A stretch of 64,000 nucleotides of DNA from Geosporobacter subterraneus DSM 17957 (GTDB lineage: Bacteria > Bacillota > Clostridia > Peptostreptococcales > Thermotaleaceae): positions 30,412-94,411 of the forward strand of contig NZ_FQZV01000010.1 of the NCBI RefSeq assembly GCF_900142145.1, written 5' to 3'. The notes under the pieces were generated by a model, which was not told the origin of the DNA, ran no database searches, and worked only from the letters and a program-made list of their open reading frames with translations. Positions 42,817-51,540 of this stretch are shown here, piece after piece (the first letter of the stretch is position 1; the number at the start of each line of letters is the position of its first letter). The position numbers and the translations under genes were made by a program.

Positions 42817-43635
42817 CTATACTATTGACAAGCTCTTTTTTAAACTTAAAAAACCATTGATAAGTGATATAAATTCGTTTGGTTTTTCGTACATTGAGGC
42901 ATGACCACAATTCTTTATTACCACAAATTTTGATCCTCTAATATGATTATGAATATATTCCTGTTCAAACCATGGTGTAACATAGTCATAATCTGATCCA
43001 ACTACTAATGTATCTGCTTCAATTTCACACAACCTTTGCCTAATATCATATCCCTCTGAGCTAATAATGAGTCTAATCATAGCTTCTAAGAAATCTCTTG
43101 TAAACACACTGCCCAGTACCTTTTTACGGGTCTCCATCCATTGATAGTTTTCAGTATAAAACCATGGAGAGTATATATAGGGTATTGAAACATGATAAAA
43201 GACTTCTGGGTCAAAAGTTCTGGCAGCCCCTATCCAGCCTCTGCCGATGTCCTTTAGCCATGGAGTTGTATAACTTGTTGTATTAAATACCAGAAGCTTA
43301 TTGATGTACTTCTGATATTTTATAGCAAATTGCAGCGCTATTTCTCCTCCATAGGATATCCCAAGGATATTTGCTTTTTGAATATTTAAATGGTCTATTA
43401 ATGCCTTCAGCACCTCTACCTGCAGCTCGTGTGTATATTCATTATCAGAGAGCGCAGAGGATTTCCCTTGATCCAAAAAGTCAAACAATATGACTTTTTT
43501 GTCTTTAGATAATTGAGGCATGAATAATTGCCAGCTTAAGCAGCTCATCATAATACCATTTAATAATATAAGCGGTTCTCCCTCACCATAAATCTCATAA
43601 TGTATTTTCTTATCGCCATACAGCATTTCTGGCAT
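42817..43635 (-). CDS. Alpha/beta-fold hydrolase
   Basis: 272 residues with the alpha/beta hydrolase pattern: GEPLILLNGIMMS (oxyanion strand, residues 18-30), LFDFLDQGKS, the nucleophile elbow GISYGGE (Ser about 95), VVGSDYDYVTPW (acid) and NCGHASMYEKP (catalytic His). It resembles MhpC/lactonase-type esterases. In this operon it may open an ester, lactone or C-C bond of the imported compound; this is inferred from position. The ATG follows AAGAGGTG; 11 bp separate it from the CoA-transferase. Confidence 0.9.
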   Translation of the reverse strand: MPEMLYGDKKIHYEIYGEGEPLILLNGIMMSCLSWQLFMPQLSKDKKVILFDFLDQGKSSALSDNEYTHELQVEVLKALIDHLNIQKANILGISYGGEIALQFAIKYQKYINKLLVFNTTSYTTPWLKDIGRGWIGAARTFDPEVFYHVSIPYIYSPWFYTENYQWMETRKKVLGSVFTRDFLEAMIRLIISSEGYDIRQRLCEIEADTLVVGSDYDYVTPWFEQEYIHNHIRGSKFVVIKNCGHASMYEKPNEFISLINGFLSLKKSLSIV

Positions 43636-43646
43636 TTTATCACCTC

Positions 43647-44960
43647 TTATTTATTAATTAATCCGATTTTTACAGCTTCTCGATATAGTGCTTCCCTAAA
43701 TTCGGGATGTGCAATATCGATGAGCTTCTTAACCCGGTCTCTAATAGATGTCCCTCTTAATGATGCTACCCCATATTCTGTAACAACATAATCAACATCA
43801 TTTCTAGATAGAGAAACTGCAGCACCAGGTTTAAGCTGGGGTACGATTTTAGAAATCTCCATTCGTTTCCCTGTTTCTCCATCTTTAATGCTTGCAGTAG
43901 AATAAAGAGCTATAAAGGAGCGTCCGTTTTTTGCTCGCTGGGCACCGATAGCAGTATCTGCTTGACCGCCTGTCCCACTAAACTGAATTGAGCCTAGGGA
44001 CTCTGAAGCGCATTGTCCTGTAAGATCTACCTCTATGGTTGTGTTGATAGAGACTTGGTTATCATTTTTCCCTATGATATATGGGTCATTTGTCCAGTGC
44101 CCATCTATAATCATTACAGATGGATTATTATCTACGAAATCATATAGTTCTTTAGTCCCCAATACAAATGCAGCAACAATCTTTCCTTTATTGAAATTCT
44201 TGTGTTTGCCGGTTATAACCCCTGCTTTGGCGAGCTTCATCATACCTGTAGTCATCATTTCAGTGTGAACGCCAAGGTCTTTTTTACTCATTAATGAAGC
44301 TGCAACGGCATTTGGTATACCTCCAATACCTAGCTGAATACAGTCACCATCATGAATATATTCAGAGATATATGCACCAATTTTTAAATCTTTTTCATTG
44401 GGCTCAGCATCTGGAAGTTCTGGTACATCATAGGATACTTCAATCATATAATCTATATCATTTACATGAACCTCTACATCCCCAAAAGTACGGGGAAGTT
44501 TTGGATTGATTTCTAGTATTACTAAATCTGCCGCTTCAATCATTCTTTTCTCATAAACATTGCTTAAAGATAGTGATACAAATCCATGCTGATCCGGCGG
44601 CGTCGCATTTCCTATATATACATTTGGTTTTGTATATGCAAGTCTCTTTGTAGCTGCTAAATGCAAGTGATTTGGAATGAATGAGATATTTCCATTTTTA
44701 TGTGTCTTTCTCATATTACCTGTATAGAACCATCCCTCCATGTTAAAGGTGTTTTTATACTGGGCATTTGTAAAATACTCTGCATCTGCCATGGGTAAAC
44801 ACGTAGTTACTGTTATATTTTCCACATCACCTGCAATTTTGTGCAGATTAGACAGCATTTCTCTAGCTTCTGACGCAGCTAAACCCGTTACAATCATATC
44901 ATTAGATTTAATTTTCTGTAAAGCAGTTTCAACTGAAATAATTTTATCTCTAAAATCCAT
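43647..44960 (-). CDS. Acetyl-CoA hydrolase/transferase family CoA-transferase (4-hydroxybutyrate-type)
   Basis: 437 residues in the Cat1/AbfT family: QLGIGGIPNAVAASLM (CoA-binding loop, about 215-230), VDLTGQCASESLGSIQFSGT (catalytic Glu in the SES region, about 312-330) then GGQADTAIGAQRAKNG, and a C-terminal VTEYGVASLRGTSIRDR. These enzymes move CoA from acetyl- or butyryl-CoA onto a short carboxylate. It would activate the acid brought in by the LIV transporter. The ATG follows GGGGGAGGG. It lies between the binding-protein gene and the hydrolase gene. Confidence 0.92.
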   Translation of the reverse strand: MDFRDKIISVETALQKIKSNDMIVTGLAASEAREMLSNLHKIAGDVENITVTTCLPMADAEYFTNAQYKNTFNMEGWFYTGNMRKTHKNGNISFIPNHLHLAATKRLAYTKPNVYIGNATPPDQHGFVSLSLSNVYEKRMIEAADLVILEINPKLPRTFGDVEVHVNDIDYMIEVSYDVPELPDAEPNEKDLKIGAYISEYIHDGDCIQLGIGGIPNAVAASLMSKKDLGVHTEMMTTGMMKLAKAGVITGKHKNFNKGKIVAAFVLGTKELYDFVDNNPSVMIIDGHWTNDPYIIGKNDNQVSINTTIEVDLTGQCASESLGSIQFSGTGGQADTAIGAQRAKNGRSFIALYSTASIKDGETGKRMEISKIVPQLKPGAAVSLSRNDVDYVVTEYGVASLRGTSIRDRVKKLIDIAHPEFREALYREAVKIGLINK

Positions 44961-45077
44961 GTAATCCCTCCCCCTTGTTACAAATTTTGCTTATGCCCGG
45001 CTGTTTGCAAAGGGCATCTTGCTTTAGGCTGCTTTGAAAACAGCCGAGCCCAATCATTTGATGAATCCTAATGAATA

Positions 45078-46292
45078 CTAGTTACCCAATATTTCATCGA
45101 TGCCTTTAAACCCGATATATGATTCCCATCCTGAGGCAGCACTAGGGTTCATTTTTGAAAGAGACATTTGCTGTGTTCCTAGTCTTTTTCCCTCTGAAAA
45201 ATCAATTGTACCACCAAATGGATTTTGTATTGGAGCAGACTCAAGAGCGTTCATATAAGACTCCCAAGTTAGGTCGCCGTCAACACGCTTTAAGCCTTCT
45301 GTAAAGAAATGAGCTGCTATCCAGCCGGTCATAGCATATGCATTACTGCTTAAATCTTCTTTAGAGGTTTCCTTAATCCATTTTCTATAGTTTTCAATTT
45401 CTGGCTTGGACATATCTACCCATGCATTTCCAAAGATATCAAATTTACCGGCAATATCTGCTTTTACAGCTTCTGTCATACGTTGGTCTACATTAACGTA
45501 AGTTGTAATTGCTGGTTTATCCATTCCCTGTTTTGCAAGCTCTTTGACTATTTGTGGGAAAGTTCCCTGAATTGCAGCAATAATAACAACGTCTACATTT
45601 TCATCCTTCAGCTTTGTTACAGCAGCTGAAACGTTTTCTGCTCCAGGTGCAACCTGCTGCTCAATTACAACCAAATCACCCATGCTTTCAGCCTCTTGCT
45701 TGATACCTTTTAATAGGTCTTTTCCTGCATCATCATTTGTATAAATAACGCCTACTTTTGACCCTTTGAATTCTCCCTTTGCCCATGCCGCCATTATACG
45801 CCCTTCCATTGGATAAACCGGCTGTACAGGGTATATTCCTCGATCTTTTCCTGTAGCATTTTCATTATAAAGAATACCTGTACCTGTTGCAAAATATACT
45901 GCTGGTATGCCTGCTTCTTTAATATCATTTAGTGTAGCACCTACAATCGGTGTTCCGAAGTGACCCACCAGTGCAAATACTTTCTCATCATTGATCAATC
46001 GATCCAGAGCAGCTTTACCCTTTTCAGGATTAAACTCATCATCCTGATGTATGTATTCTATTTTACGGCCATTCACTCCCCCAGCTTCATTAACCATCTT
46101 AAAATATGCCTCTATTCCTGCTTTAAAAGGTACGCCCACTGGGGCTAAAGGTCCCGACGTAGCTGCACTATTTCCTACTTTTATTGTACTCTCTGTTACT
46201 CCTTGTGCTGTTTCCACTCTTCCTCCACATGCTGTTAAGAATACGGAAACTACTAAAAATGCTGCCATTATTAACAACAACTTTCTTTTCAT
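45078..46292 (-). CDS. LIV-type ABC transporter substrate-binding lipoprotein
   Basis: 404 residues. Signal peptide with lipobox LTACGG (Cys about 22) anchors it outside the membrane. The Leu/Ile/Val-binding type I fold is seen: IKVGNSAATSGPLAPVGVPF, VNEAGGVNGRKIEYIHQDDE, FALVGHFGTPIVGA. LIV-type systems import branched amino acids, amides, or aromatic and short carboxylates; the neighbouring CoA-transferase and KAS III-like genes argue for a carboxylate. The ATG follows GAGGGGG. A 68-bp gap to livF holds no terminator. Confidence 0.93.
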   Translation of the reverse strand: MKRKLLLIMAAFLVVSVFLTACGGRVETAQGVTESTIKVGNSAATSGPLAPVGVPFKAGIEAYFKMVNEAGGVNGRKIEYIHQDDEFNPEKGKAALDRLINDEKVFALVGHFGTPIVGATLNDIKEAGIPAVYFATGTGILYNENATGKDRGIYPVQPVYPMEGRIMAAWAKGEFKGSKVGVIYTNDDAGKDLLKGIKQEAESMGDLVVIEQQVAPGAENVSAAVTKLKDENVDVVIIAAIQGTFPQIVKELAKQGMDKPAITTYVNVDQRMTEAVKADIAGKFDIFGNAWVDMSKPEIENYRKWIKETSKEDLSSNAYAMTGWIAAHFFTEGLKRVDGDLTWESYMNALESAPIQNPFGGTIDFSEGKRLGTQQMSLSKMNPSAASGWESYIGFKGIDEILGN

Positions 46293-46360
46293 TTTTCTCC
46301 CCCTCTTATATTTTTTTTATTAGCTTTATGTATAACAGCGTTACACATAATTAACGATTT

Positions 46361-47080
46361 TTAATGCCCTCCCAGGTAGGCTTCGATCAATCTTTTATCC
46401 TGAATCAACTCACTTGCTTTCCCTTCCATATTTATTTCTCCAACCTCTAACACATAGGCATAGTCGGCAATCTTTAAGGTTTGCAGCGCATTTTGTTCTA
46501 CTATAAGGATCGTTGTTCCCTCTTTATTGATTTCTTTAACAATCTCAAATATATTCTGTACAATAAGCGGAGCTAGTCCAAGCGAAGGCTCATCCAGTAG
46601 AAGTACTTTTGGACTTGCCATCAATGCTCTGGCAATCGCAAGCATTTGCTGTTCTCCACCGCTTAGGGTCCCTGCCATCTGCTTTTCCCTTTCCTTGAGC
46701 CTGGGGAAATACTTATAAACTCTCTCATGATTTCGCTTTATCTCAGCCTTGCTTTTTACAGTAAAAGCCCCTATTCTCAGATTTTCTTCTACTGTCAAAT
46801 CCGGAAATACCTGCCGCCCTTCCGGTGACTGTATAACCCCTAAGGCTGTAATCTTTTCTGCCGGAGTATTCGTAATGTCACTATTAAATAGTTTTATCCT
46901 TCCTCCCCGGGTAGCAACGATACCTGAGATTGCTTTCAGGGTAGTGGTTTTACCGGCGCCATTAGCCCCTAATAATGCTACAATACTTCCTGGTGGAACC
47001 TTAATATTTATCCCTTTTAAAGCCCTTATGTTTCCGTAGGATACCTCTAAATTTTCAATATCTAATGCCATCTGCACCAT
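46361..47080 (-). CDS. livF: LIV-type ABC transporter ATPase (LivF-like)
   Basis: 239 residues: GANGAGKTTTLKAISG (Walker A), YFPRLKEREKQMAGTLSGGE (signature region with LSGGEQQMLAIARAL), LLLDEPSLGLAPLIVQ and the final VLEVGEINMEGKASEL. The SLGLAPLIV segment is typical of LivF and not LivG. It powers the importer from the cytosolic side. It begins 1 bp after the livG stop (ATG after GGAAGAG). Confidence 0.95.
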   Translation of the reverse strand: MVQMALDIENLEVSYGNIRALKGINIKVPPGSIVALLGANGAGKTTTLKAISGIVATRGGRIKLFNSDITNTPAEKITALGVIQSPEGRQVFPDLTVEENLRIGAFTVKSKAEIKRNHERVYKYFPRLKEREKQMAGTLSGGEQQMLAIARALMASPKVLLLDEPSLGLAPLIVQNIFEIVKEINKEGTTILIVEQNALQTLKIADYAYVLEVGEINMEGKASELIQDKRLIEAYLGGH

Positions 47081-47081
47081 G

Positions 47082-47870
47082 TTACTCTTCCTTTCCTAGG
47101 TATGCTTCCTGAACTTCCTTATTCAATTGGATTTCTTTAGGAGTACCCTCAGCCAGCTTCTTACCAAAGTTAATTGCACATATACGATCACAAATATCCA
47201 TTACCAGCCTCATATCATGCTCTACTAGCAGGATGCTGCACTTGTACTGATCTCTAATTAATTTAATAAGGTCTGCCAGTTTATTTGTTTCTGTGTCATT
47301 AAGCCCTGCCGCCGGTTCATCTAATATAATAAGTTTTGGATGTCCCATAAGCGTTCTCCCAAGTTCTATCTTTTTTAGTACCCCATAAGGCTGTCCGCTG
47401 GCCAGCTCATCCTTCTTATCTTTTAGTTCTAAAAATTCCAGAATGCCAAGTGCTTTTGCCCTCAACTCTGTTTCCTCTTTTACTGCACTTCTCAGCCTTA
47501 GGGCCTGTGAAATTATTCCAGTTTTGAATTCTATATGTGCCCCTATCAACAGATTGTCTATCAGGCTAAGCTCTTGTATAAGTTCAACATTTTGGAAGGT
47601 TCTTACAAGCCCCAGCTTTATGATATCATGGGTTTTTTTACCAACTAAATCCAGTACTTCCCCATCCTTTTTAGTGAAAAGCACCTGGCCTTCATTCGGT
47701 CTGTAAAACTGTGTAATGCAGTTGAATACTGTTGTTTTTCCTGCTCCGTTAGGGCCGATTAATCCATATATTTCTCTTTCATTTATAGAAAAACTAAGAT
47801 TATCCACTGCTTTTAGCCCTCCAAAGGCTATTGATAAATTTTCAACACTTAAAATCTTTTTTTTATCCAT
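47082..47870 (-). CDS. livG: LIV-type ABC transporter ATPase (LivG-like)
   Basis: 262 residues: GPNGAGKTTVFNCITQFYRP (Walker A), LVRTFQNVELIQELSLIDNL (LivG Q loop), a signature region ASGQPYGVLKKIELGRTLMG in which the usual LSGGQ/LPYGxQ reads QPYGVLK, LIILDEPAAGLNDTETN (Walker B) and LVEHDMRLVMDICDRI. The altered signature loop is typical of the LivG branch. It is 19 bp after livM. Confidence 0.95.
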   Translation of the reverse strand: MDKKKILSVENLSIAFGGLKAVDNLSFSINEREIYGLIGPNGAGKTTVFNCITQFYRPNEGQVLFTKKDGEVLDLVGKKTHDIIKLGLVRTFQNVELIQELSLIDNLLIGAHIEFKTGIISQALRLRSAVKEETELRAKALGILEFLELKDKKDELASGQPYGVLKKIELGRTLMGHPKLIILDEPAAGLNDTETNKLADLIKLIRDQYKCSILLVEHDMRLVMDICDRICAINFGKKLAEGTPKEIQLNKEVQEAYLGKEE

Positions 47871-47889
47871 CTTCGTTCACCTTTTCTTC

Positions 47890-48897
47890 TCATTTTTTAA
47901 AGGACACATCAGCTGCTTTTTTGCTGCGGATTGCTTTTTTTATATCACTGCCGAAGTATACAAGTCCCCTTGGATAGAATAACACTACTGTGATAATTAA
48001 TATTCCAGTGAATATAAATGATAGGCCGTCTATGTTGCCGATTACCGGCAGTCGTTTTAAAACCAGCTCAGGAATTCCGAAGACAATAAAGGATCCTATA
48101 ATCGATCCGCTTATGGTTCTCATACCACCTATTACAATAATGGCCAGAACCTGTAAAGACAGTGTCAGACTCCATGTGGACGGATAAGCAAATCTGATAA
48201 AGTGAACATACAGTACACCACCTAGTCCAGCATACAGAGTAGCTACTGCAAAAGCTATCAGCTTATATTTTAGAAGATTTATGCCCATGGCTTGCGCTGC
48301 TGCTTCACTTCCTCTCATGGTGAGTAAGGCCCTACCTGTAGGGGCATGGATGAAGTTATTGGTTAAAATCATAATAATGACTAGAATTACTGACATAAGT
48401 ATAAACGTAAGGGCTCTATCCAGCTGTATCAAATTAAACAGTTTAGGATAGCTTGCACTTTTACCTGAAAATCCTCCTGTAATCACTTCAAATTCAATAA
48501 ATACCTGTCTAAATATTTCTGCAACACCTAGGGTCGCAATGGCTAAGTAATAACCTTCTATCCTTAGGGAAATCAAGCCAATAATCAGTCCAATAACCAG
48601 TGGTATTGTAACGGATACAATCAACGAAATAATAAAGGGCACCTTCATATCATTGGTTAGGTAAGCGGATATGTAAGCTCCTAATCCCATAAAGCCTGCC
48701 GTTCCAAGAGATATTAATCCTGAATATCCCAGCAGCACATTTAAGCCAATACCTACTATTGCATAAAATATTATCGTTCCAAAGATCGTTACCGTAGCGC
48801 TGCTTATTAATCCAAAGGATTGGAGCATAGGTGTAAGGCATAGTGCAATTCCAAACAATATATATTTTCCATAAACGCTATTGATCATGTTTTTCAT
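47890..48897 (-). CDS. livM: LIV-type ABC permease (LivM-like)
   Basis: 335 residues with about nine membrane helices and the LivM family pattern GLNVLLGYSGLISLGTAGFM, GYYLAIATLGVAEIFRQ, GRALLTMRGSEAAAQAMGIN (coupling helix region) and GGMRTISGSIIGSFIVFGIP. It forms the membrane channel with LivH. It follows livH by 20 bp; the ATG follows AAGGGGGAAGCG. Confidence 0.94.
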   Translation of the reverse strand: MKNMINSVYGKYILFGIALCLTPMLQSFGLISSATVTIFGTIIFYAIVGIGLNVLLGYSGLISLGTAGFMGLGAYISAYLTNDMKVPFIISLIVSVTIPLVIGLIIGLISLRIEGYYLAIATLGVAEIFRQVFIEFEVITGGFSGKSASYPKLFNLIQLDRALTFILMSVILVIIMILTNNFIHAPTGRALLTMRGSEAAAQAMGINLLKYKLIAFAVATLYAGLGGVLYVHFIRFAYPSTWSLTLSLQVLAIIVIGGMRTISGSIIGSFIVFGIPELVLKRLPVIGNIDGLSFIFTGILIITVVLFYPRGLVYFGSDIKKAIRSKKAADVSFKK

Positions 48898-48917
48898 TCT
48901 GCTTCGCTTCCCCCTTC

Positions 48918-49793
48918 CTACACCTTCTTTATAATCCTCTTGCCAATAATTCCATTTGGTCTGAATACCATAAACCCAAGTATCAAAGTATATAAGATCG
49001 CATCACCCCATGTAGAGGATACATAATATACCAGCATATTCTTGCTCAGCCCTATAATATAAGCCCCGATTACCGGGCCATAGAAGGTTTGAAATCCGCC
49101 CAATACACAGGCTATCAACGCATTGATCTGGACATTATCCATCATAGAAATATTTACTGTAATAGCCGGAGCCAGCATCAGCGCGGATAGTGTTCCCAAG
49201 GCCGCAGCAACTGCCCATGCCCCCATGGTTACAGTCTTGGTAGGTACGCCCATTAGTCTGGCGGTCTGCTCATTTGAAGCTGTAACACGTACTGCGAGTC
49301 CCCATTTTGTTTTCTGTAGAAAGTAAAATAATGAAAGCATAATCGCTATACCTATACCTATATTTAAAAATGCATTGTGGGTAATGGATGCACTGACCAT
49401 CTCCAATGTCCCGGATTGAATAAACCGGGGAAATGATAAGGGGCTCGTTCCAAAAACCATCGGTGCTACTCCAGATAATAGCATTATAAGACCAAAGGTT
49501 ATGATTTGCTTAGATAGGGGTGAAATATTTTTTGCCCTTCTCATAATGATTAGGTCTATTACCACACCGGTAGTAAAAGCTGAGATCATACCAACGACTG
49601 CAGCGACTAATGGCGAAATATTGTTTGACATAAGAAAAATAGTTGCCACAAAGGCATTAAACATACCTAACGAGCCTTGTGCAAAATTCGTGGTTTTACT
49701 GGTTCTGAAAATAATAATAATTCCCAGCGCCGCAAGGGCATATACACTCCCTGTTTCCAAACTGCTGAACAACAATTGTAAAAAAGTCGACAT
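48918..49793 (-). CDS. livH: LIV-type ABC permease (LivH-like)
   Basis: 291 residues with about eight membrane helices; LivH patterns GSVYALAALGIIIIFRTSKT, NFAQGSLGMFNAF, AVRVTASNEQTARLMGVPTK (coupling helix) and ACVLGGFQTFYGPVIGAYII. Its ATG follows the stop of the KAS III-like gene with no gap, and its ribosome site GGGGGGAG is inside that gene, so the two are coupled. Confidence 0.94.
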   Translation of the reverse strand: MSTFLQLLFSSLETGSVYALAALGIIIIFRTSKTTNFAQGSLGMFNAFVATIFLMSNNISPLVAAVVGMISAFTTGVVIDLIIMRRAKNISPLSKQIITFGLIMLLSGVAPMVFGTSPLSFPRFIQSGTLEMVSASITHNAFLNIGIGIAIMLSLFYFLQKTKWGLAVRVTASNEQTARLMGVPTKTVTMGAWAVAAALGTLSALMLAPAITVNISMMDNVQINALIACVLGGFQTFYGPVIGAYIIGLSKNMLVYYVSSTWGDAILYTLILGFMVFRPNGIIGKRIIKKV

Positions 49794-50825
49794 CTAATTC
49801 CACTCCCCCCAACGAATAACGTTAGCCGCCCATACATAGCCTATTCCGGCTGCGATCATAAGGATAACAGAACCATCCTTTACTTTTCCCGCATCAAGTG
49901 CCAGCTTAAGAGATAAAATCTGATCTACTTGACCCATATGCCCATAAGAAGAGAGATATATTGACTGTTCTTCTTTTAGGCCCAGCTCTTTTAGCATATA
50001 ATCATGCATTGACCTTTTAAAATGTAGTACGGCCAAATAATCAATATCTTTTCTAGTCATTTTTGATTTTTCCAGAGCCCGATCTATGCAGGTAAACCAA
50101 TTAGGCAGTGAAACTTCGTTCAGCCTATTTTTCATATGCTCTGGCTCCATTACACGAAGGGATTTATAAGCCAGTTCCAGATTTTTTTCTGTTATGAGGT
50201 TGGCAATCCCGCCAATTTCTACGCCTGCATCCCTTGCAAGGGACCCGTCTGCAATGATATGAGACTCCAATAATATGTTTTTGCCGCAATTCTTTTTTAG
50301 AATTAATGCGCCTGCACCTGCGGACAGATTATACATCATAGACATGTCCGTATCTGTGTAATCTACAAAATCCCCGTTTCTGTATCCCCCGACAATCATG
50401 ATTGTATTAATCTCATCATCAGCGATCAGCATATCCTTTGCCATTTTCATAGCTGAAACTGTGGTACAGCATCTATTCTGCACGTCTATACCCCAAGCAT
50501 TCTCTGCTCCTATTCGATTTTGGATGTATAAGGCAGAGGTTGTTAAGGGGTACTCCTTCCATTCTTCCCCCATGCATAGGATTACATCAATATCCTTTGG
50601 TGAGATATCTGAATTGTTTAAAGCATCCAGAGCAGCAAGCGCCCCCATTTCTTGTGTTCCATCTCTTTCTCCTGGTATCGTTTTCCGGATGATCCCGAGC
50701 TTATGTATGACCGCGTCTTCGCTCCATACACCTTTTGTTGCTTCAGATATCTCTTTTGCAGTCATGATATTTTTAGGTATATAAAGTCCAATCCCTACAA
50801 TTCCAACATTTTTTTCTATTTCCAT
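49794..50825 (-). CDS. KAS III-like (thiolase-fold) condensing enzyme, first gene of the LIV/CoA-transferase operon
   Basis: About 343 residues from the ATG at 50825 after AGGGGGGATAAC. It has a beta-ketoacyl synthase III fold: VGIVGIGLYIPKNIM start, DVQNRCCTTVSAMKMAKDM (catalytic Cys region, about 122-140), MMYNLSAGAGALILKKN, LAVLHFKRSMHDYML (active His) and YGHMGQVDQILSLKLAL where FabH has G-N-x-S. The missing Asn and odd loop place it outside fatty-acid FabH. It may make or cleave a C-C bond between acyl-CoAs in the catabolic pathway of this operon (inference). It leads the operon behind a TTGACA promoter and a perfect palindrome. Confidence 0.85.
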   Translation of the reverse strand: MEIEKNVGIVGIGLYIPKNIMTAKEISEATKGVWSEDAVIHKLGIIRKTIPGERDGTQEMGALAALDALNNSDISPKDIDVILCMGEEWKEYPLTTSALYIQNRIGAENAWGIDVQNRCCTTVSAMKMAKDMLIADDEINTIMIVGGYRNGDFVDYTDTDMSMMYNLSAGAGALILKKNCGKNILLESHIIADGSLARDAGVEIGGIANLITEKNLELAYKSLRVMEPEHMKNRLNEVSLPNWFTCIDRALEKSKMTRKDIDYLAVLHFKRSMHDYMLKELGLKEEQSIYLSSYGHMGQVDQILSLKLALDAGKVKDGSVILMIAAGIGYVWAANVIRWGEWN

Positions 50826-50872
50826 TGTTATCCCCCCTACTAACAAATGACCTCATTATCAATGCAATGCGT

Positions 50873-50888
50873 GCAAGTAATTACTTGC
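50873..50888. promoter_or_regulatory. Perfect 16-bp palindrome at the operon promoter, likely TetR operator
   Basis: GCAAGTAATTACTTGC is fully self-complementary and begins five bases after the -10 box of the promoter, at the expected transcription start. A repressor bound here would block transcription. The TetR gene at the operon end is the likely partner. Confidence 0.65.
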
Positions 50889-50892
50889 TTTT

Positions 50893-50920
50893 ATTTTATC
50901 ATCTTTTTCTTAGTTGTCAA
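50893..50920 (-). promoter_or_regulatory. Sigma-A promoter of the KAS III/LIV/CoA-transferase operon
   Basis: On the reverse strand TTGACA (50920-50915) and TAAAAT (50898-50893) are 16 bp apart, about 70 bp before the first start codon. Confidence 0.75.
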
Positions 50921-51022
50921 TACTTTTTGAAATCTTGTAATATTAGATTTATTTTATCAGTGATTCCGCTGCTGTTCAGTTGTCAGCCTAGCTTCTCCAT
51001 ATTGTCCTTTGTGTGGCCTACT

Positions 51023-51177
51023 AAAAAAGCACACGCAATGTGCTTCGCTAGGGGAACCTAGTTCCCCTTCGACGGCTGCAAAGCAGCCTGAGCACCCCTC
51101 TTACAGCAGCAGGGGATTTCATCCCCTACAACCCCTCTTTTTATATAATAGGAAAGCAGAACTTTCCTATTATATAA
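51023..51177 (-). ncRNA. Structured multi-hairpin element (family A), copy 2
   Basis: The same five hairpins as at 32877-33030: AAGCACA/TGTGCTT (51027-51045), GGGGAAC/GTTCCCC (51051-51067), GGCTGC/GCAGCC (51074-51088), AGGGGAT/ATCCCCT (51111-51127) and a 16-bp stem TTATATAATAGGAAAG / CTTTCCTATTATATAA (51141-51177, loop CAGAA). The first two stems differ from copy 1 on both arms but still pair. On the reverse strand the TGTGCTT arm is followed by TTTTTAG, terminator-like. Linkers (CGCTAGG, TTCGAC, TGAGCAC, ACAACCCCT) are conserved. Confidence 0.55.
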
Positions 51178-51213
51178 AAAACCAGCCGATTGTCTTATAC
51201 ACAATCGGCTGGT
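51175..51213 (-). terminator. Terminator of the 62-residue membrane protein gene
   Basis: ACCAGCCGATTGT (51181-51193) pairs with ACAATCGGCTGGT (51201-51213); six T follow on the reverse strand. As at 33031, it abuts a family A element. Confidence 0.85.
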
Positions 51214-51269
51214 TCCAAGCTCTACTCTGTTATTCAATTACGCTCTGAATGAATATCTCTAATCCTGCT

Positions 51270-51458
51270 TCATTTTCTTTTCTTCTTTCCCTTAGGTGAT
51301 GTCTTTGCTTCCCTGCGAAGCTTTGACCTGGATACATGGAATACCCCGGCCAGCAAAAGACTCAGTGAGATTTCAAGCAGTCCTCCCGGTCTTCCCAACT
51401 GAATGGAAAAAATAATGTAAGCGCCCACAGCACTAATCGTAAACACAATCCAACGCAT
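51270..51458 (-). CDS. Small membrane protein of unknown function
   Basis: 62 residues: a hydrophobic helix at 3-20 (WIVFTISAVGAYIIFSI), a second weaker one at 26-43 (LLEISLSLLLAGVFHV), and a very basic tail (SKLRREAKTSPKGKKKRK). The ATG follows CAAGGAGAATTTAAG, a clear ribosome site. It has a strong terminator of its own. No family is recognised. Confidence 0.7.
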   Translation of the reverse strand: MRWIVFTISAVGAYIIFSIQLGRPGGLLEISLSLLLAGVFHVSRSKLRREAKTSPKGKKKRK

Positions 51459-51540
51459 CTTAAATTCTCCTTGGAAAAAATGATTTGATAAGTCATCTTC
51501 TATCCTATTCGATTTATATCCCCTGCTATTATTTATTGTC

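Larger units (their letters stand above)
50921..51269. other. Intergenic region holding structured repeat family A, copy 2
   Basis: No coding frame is supported. It holds the family A element at 51023-51177 and the terminator of the small membrane gene at 51175-51213. Confidence 0.6.
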
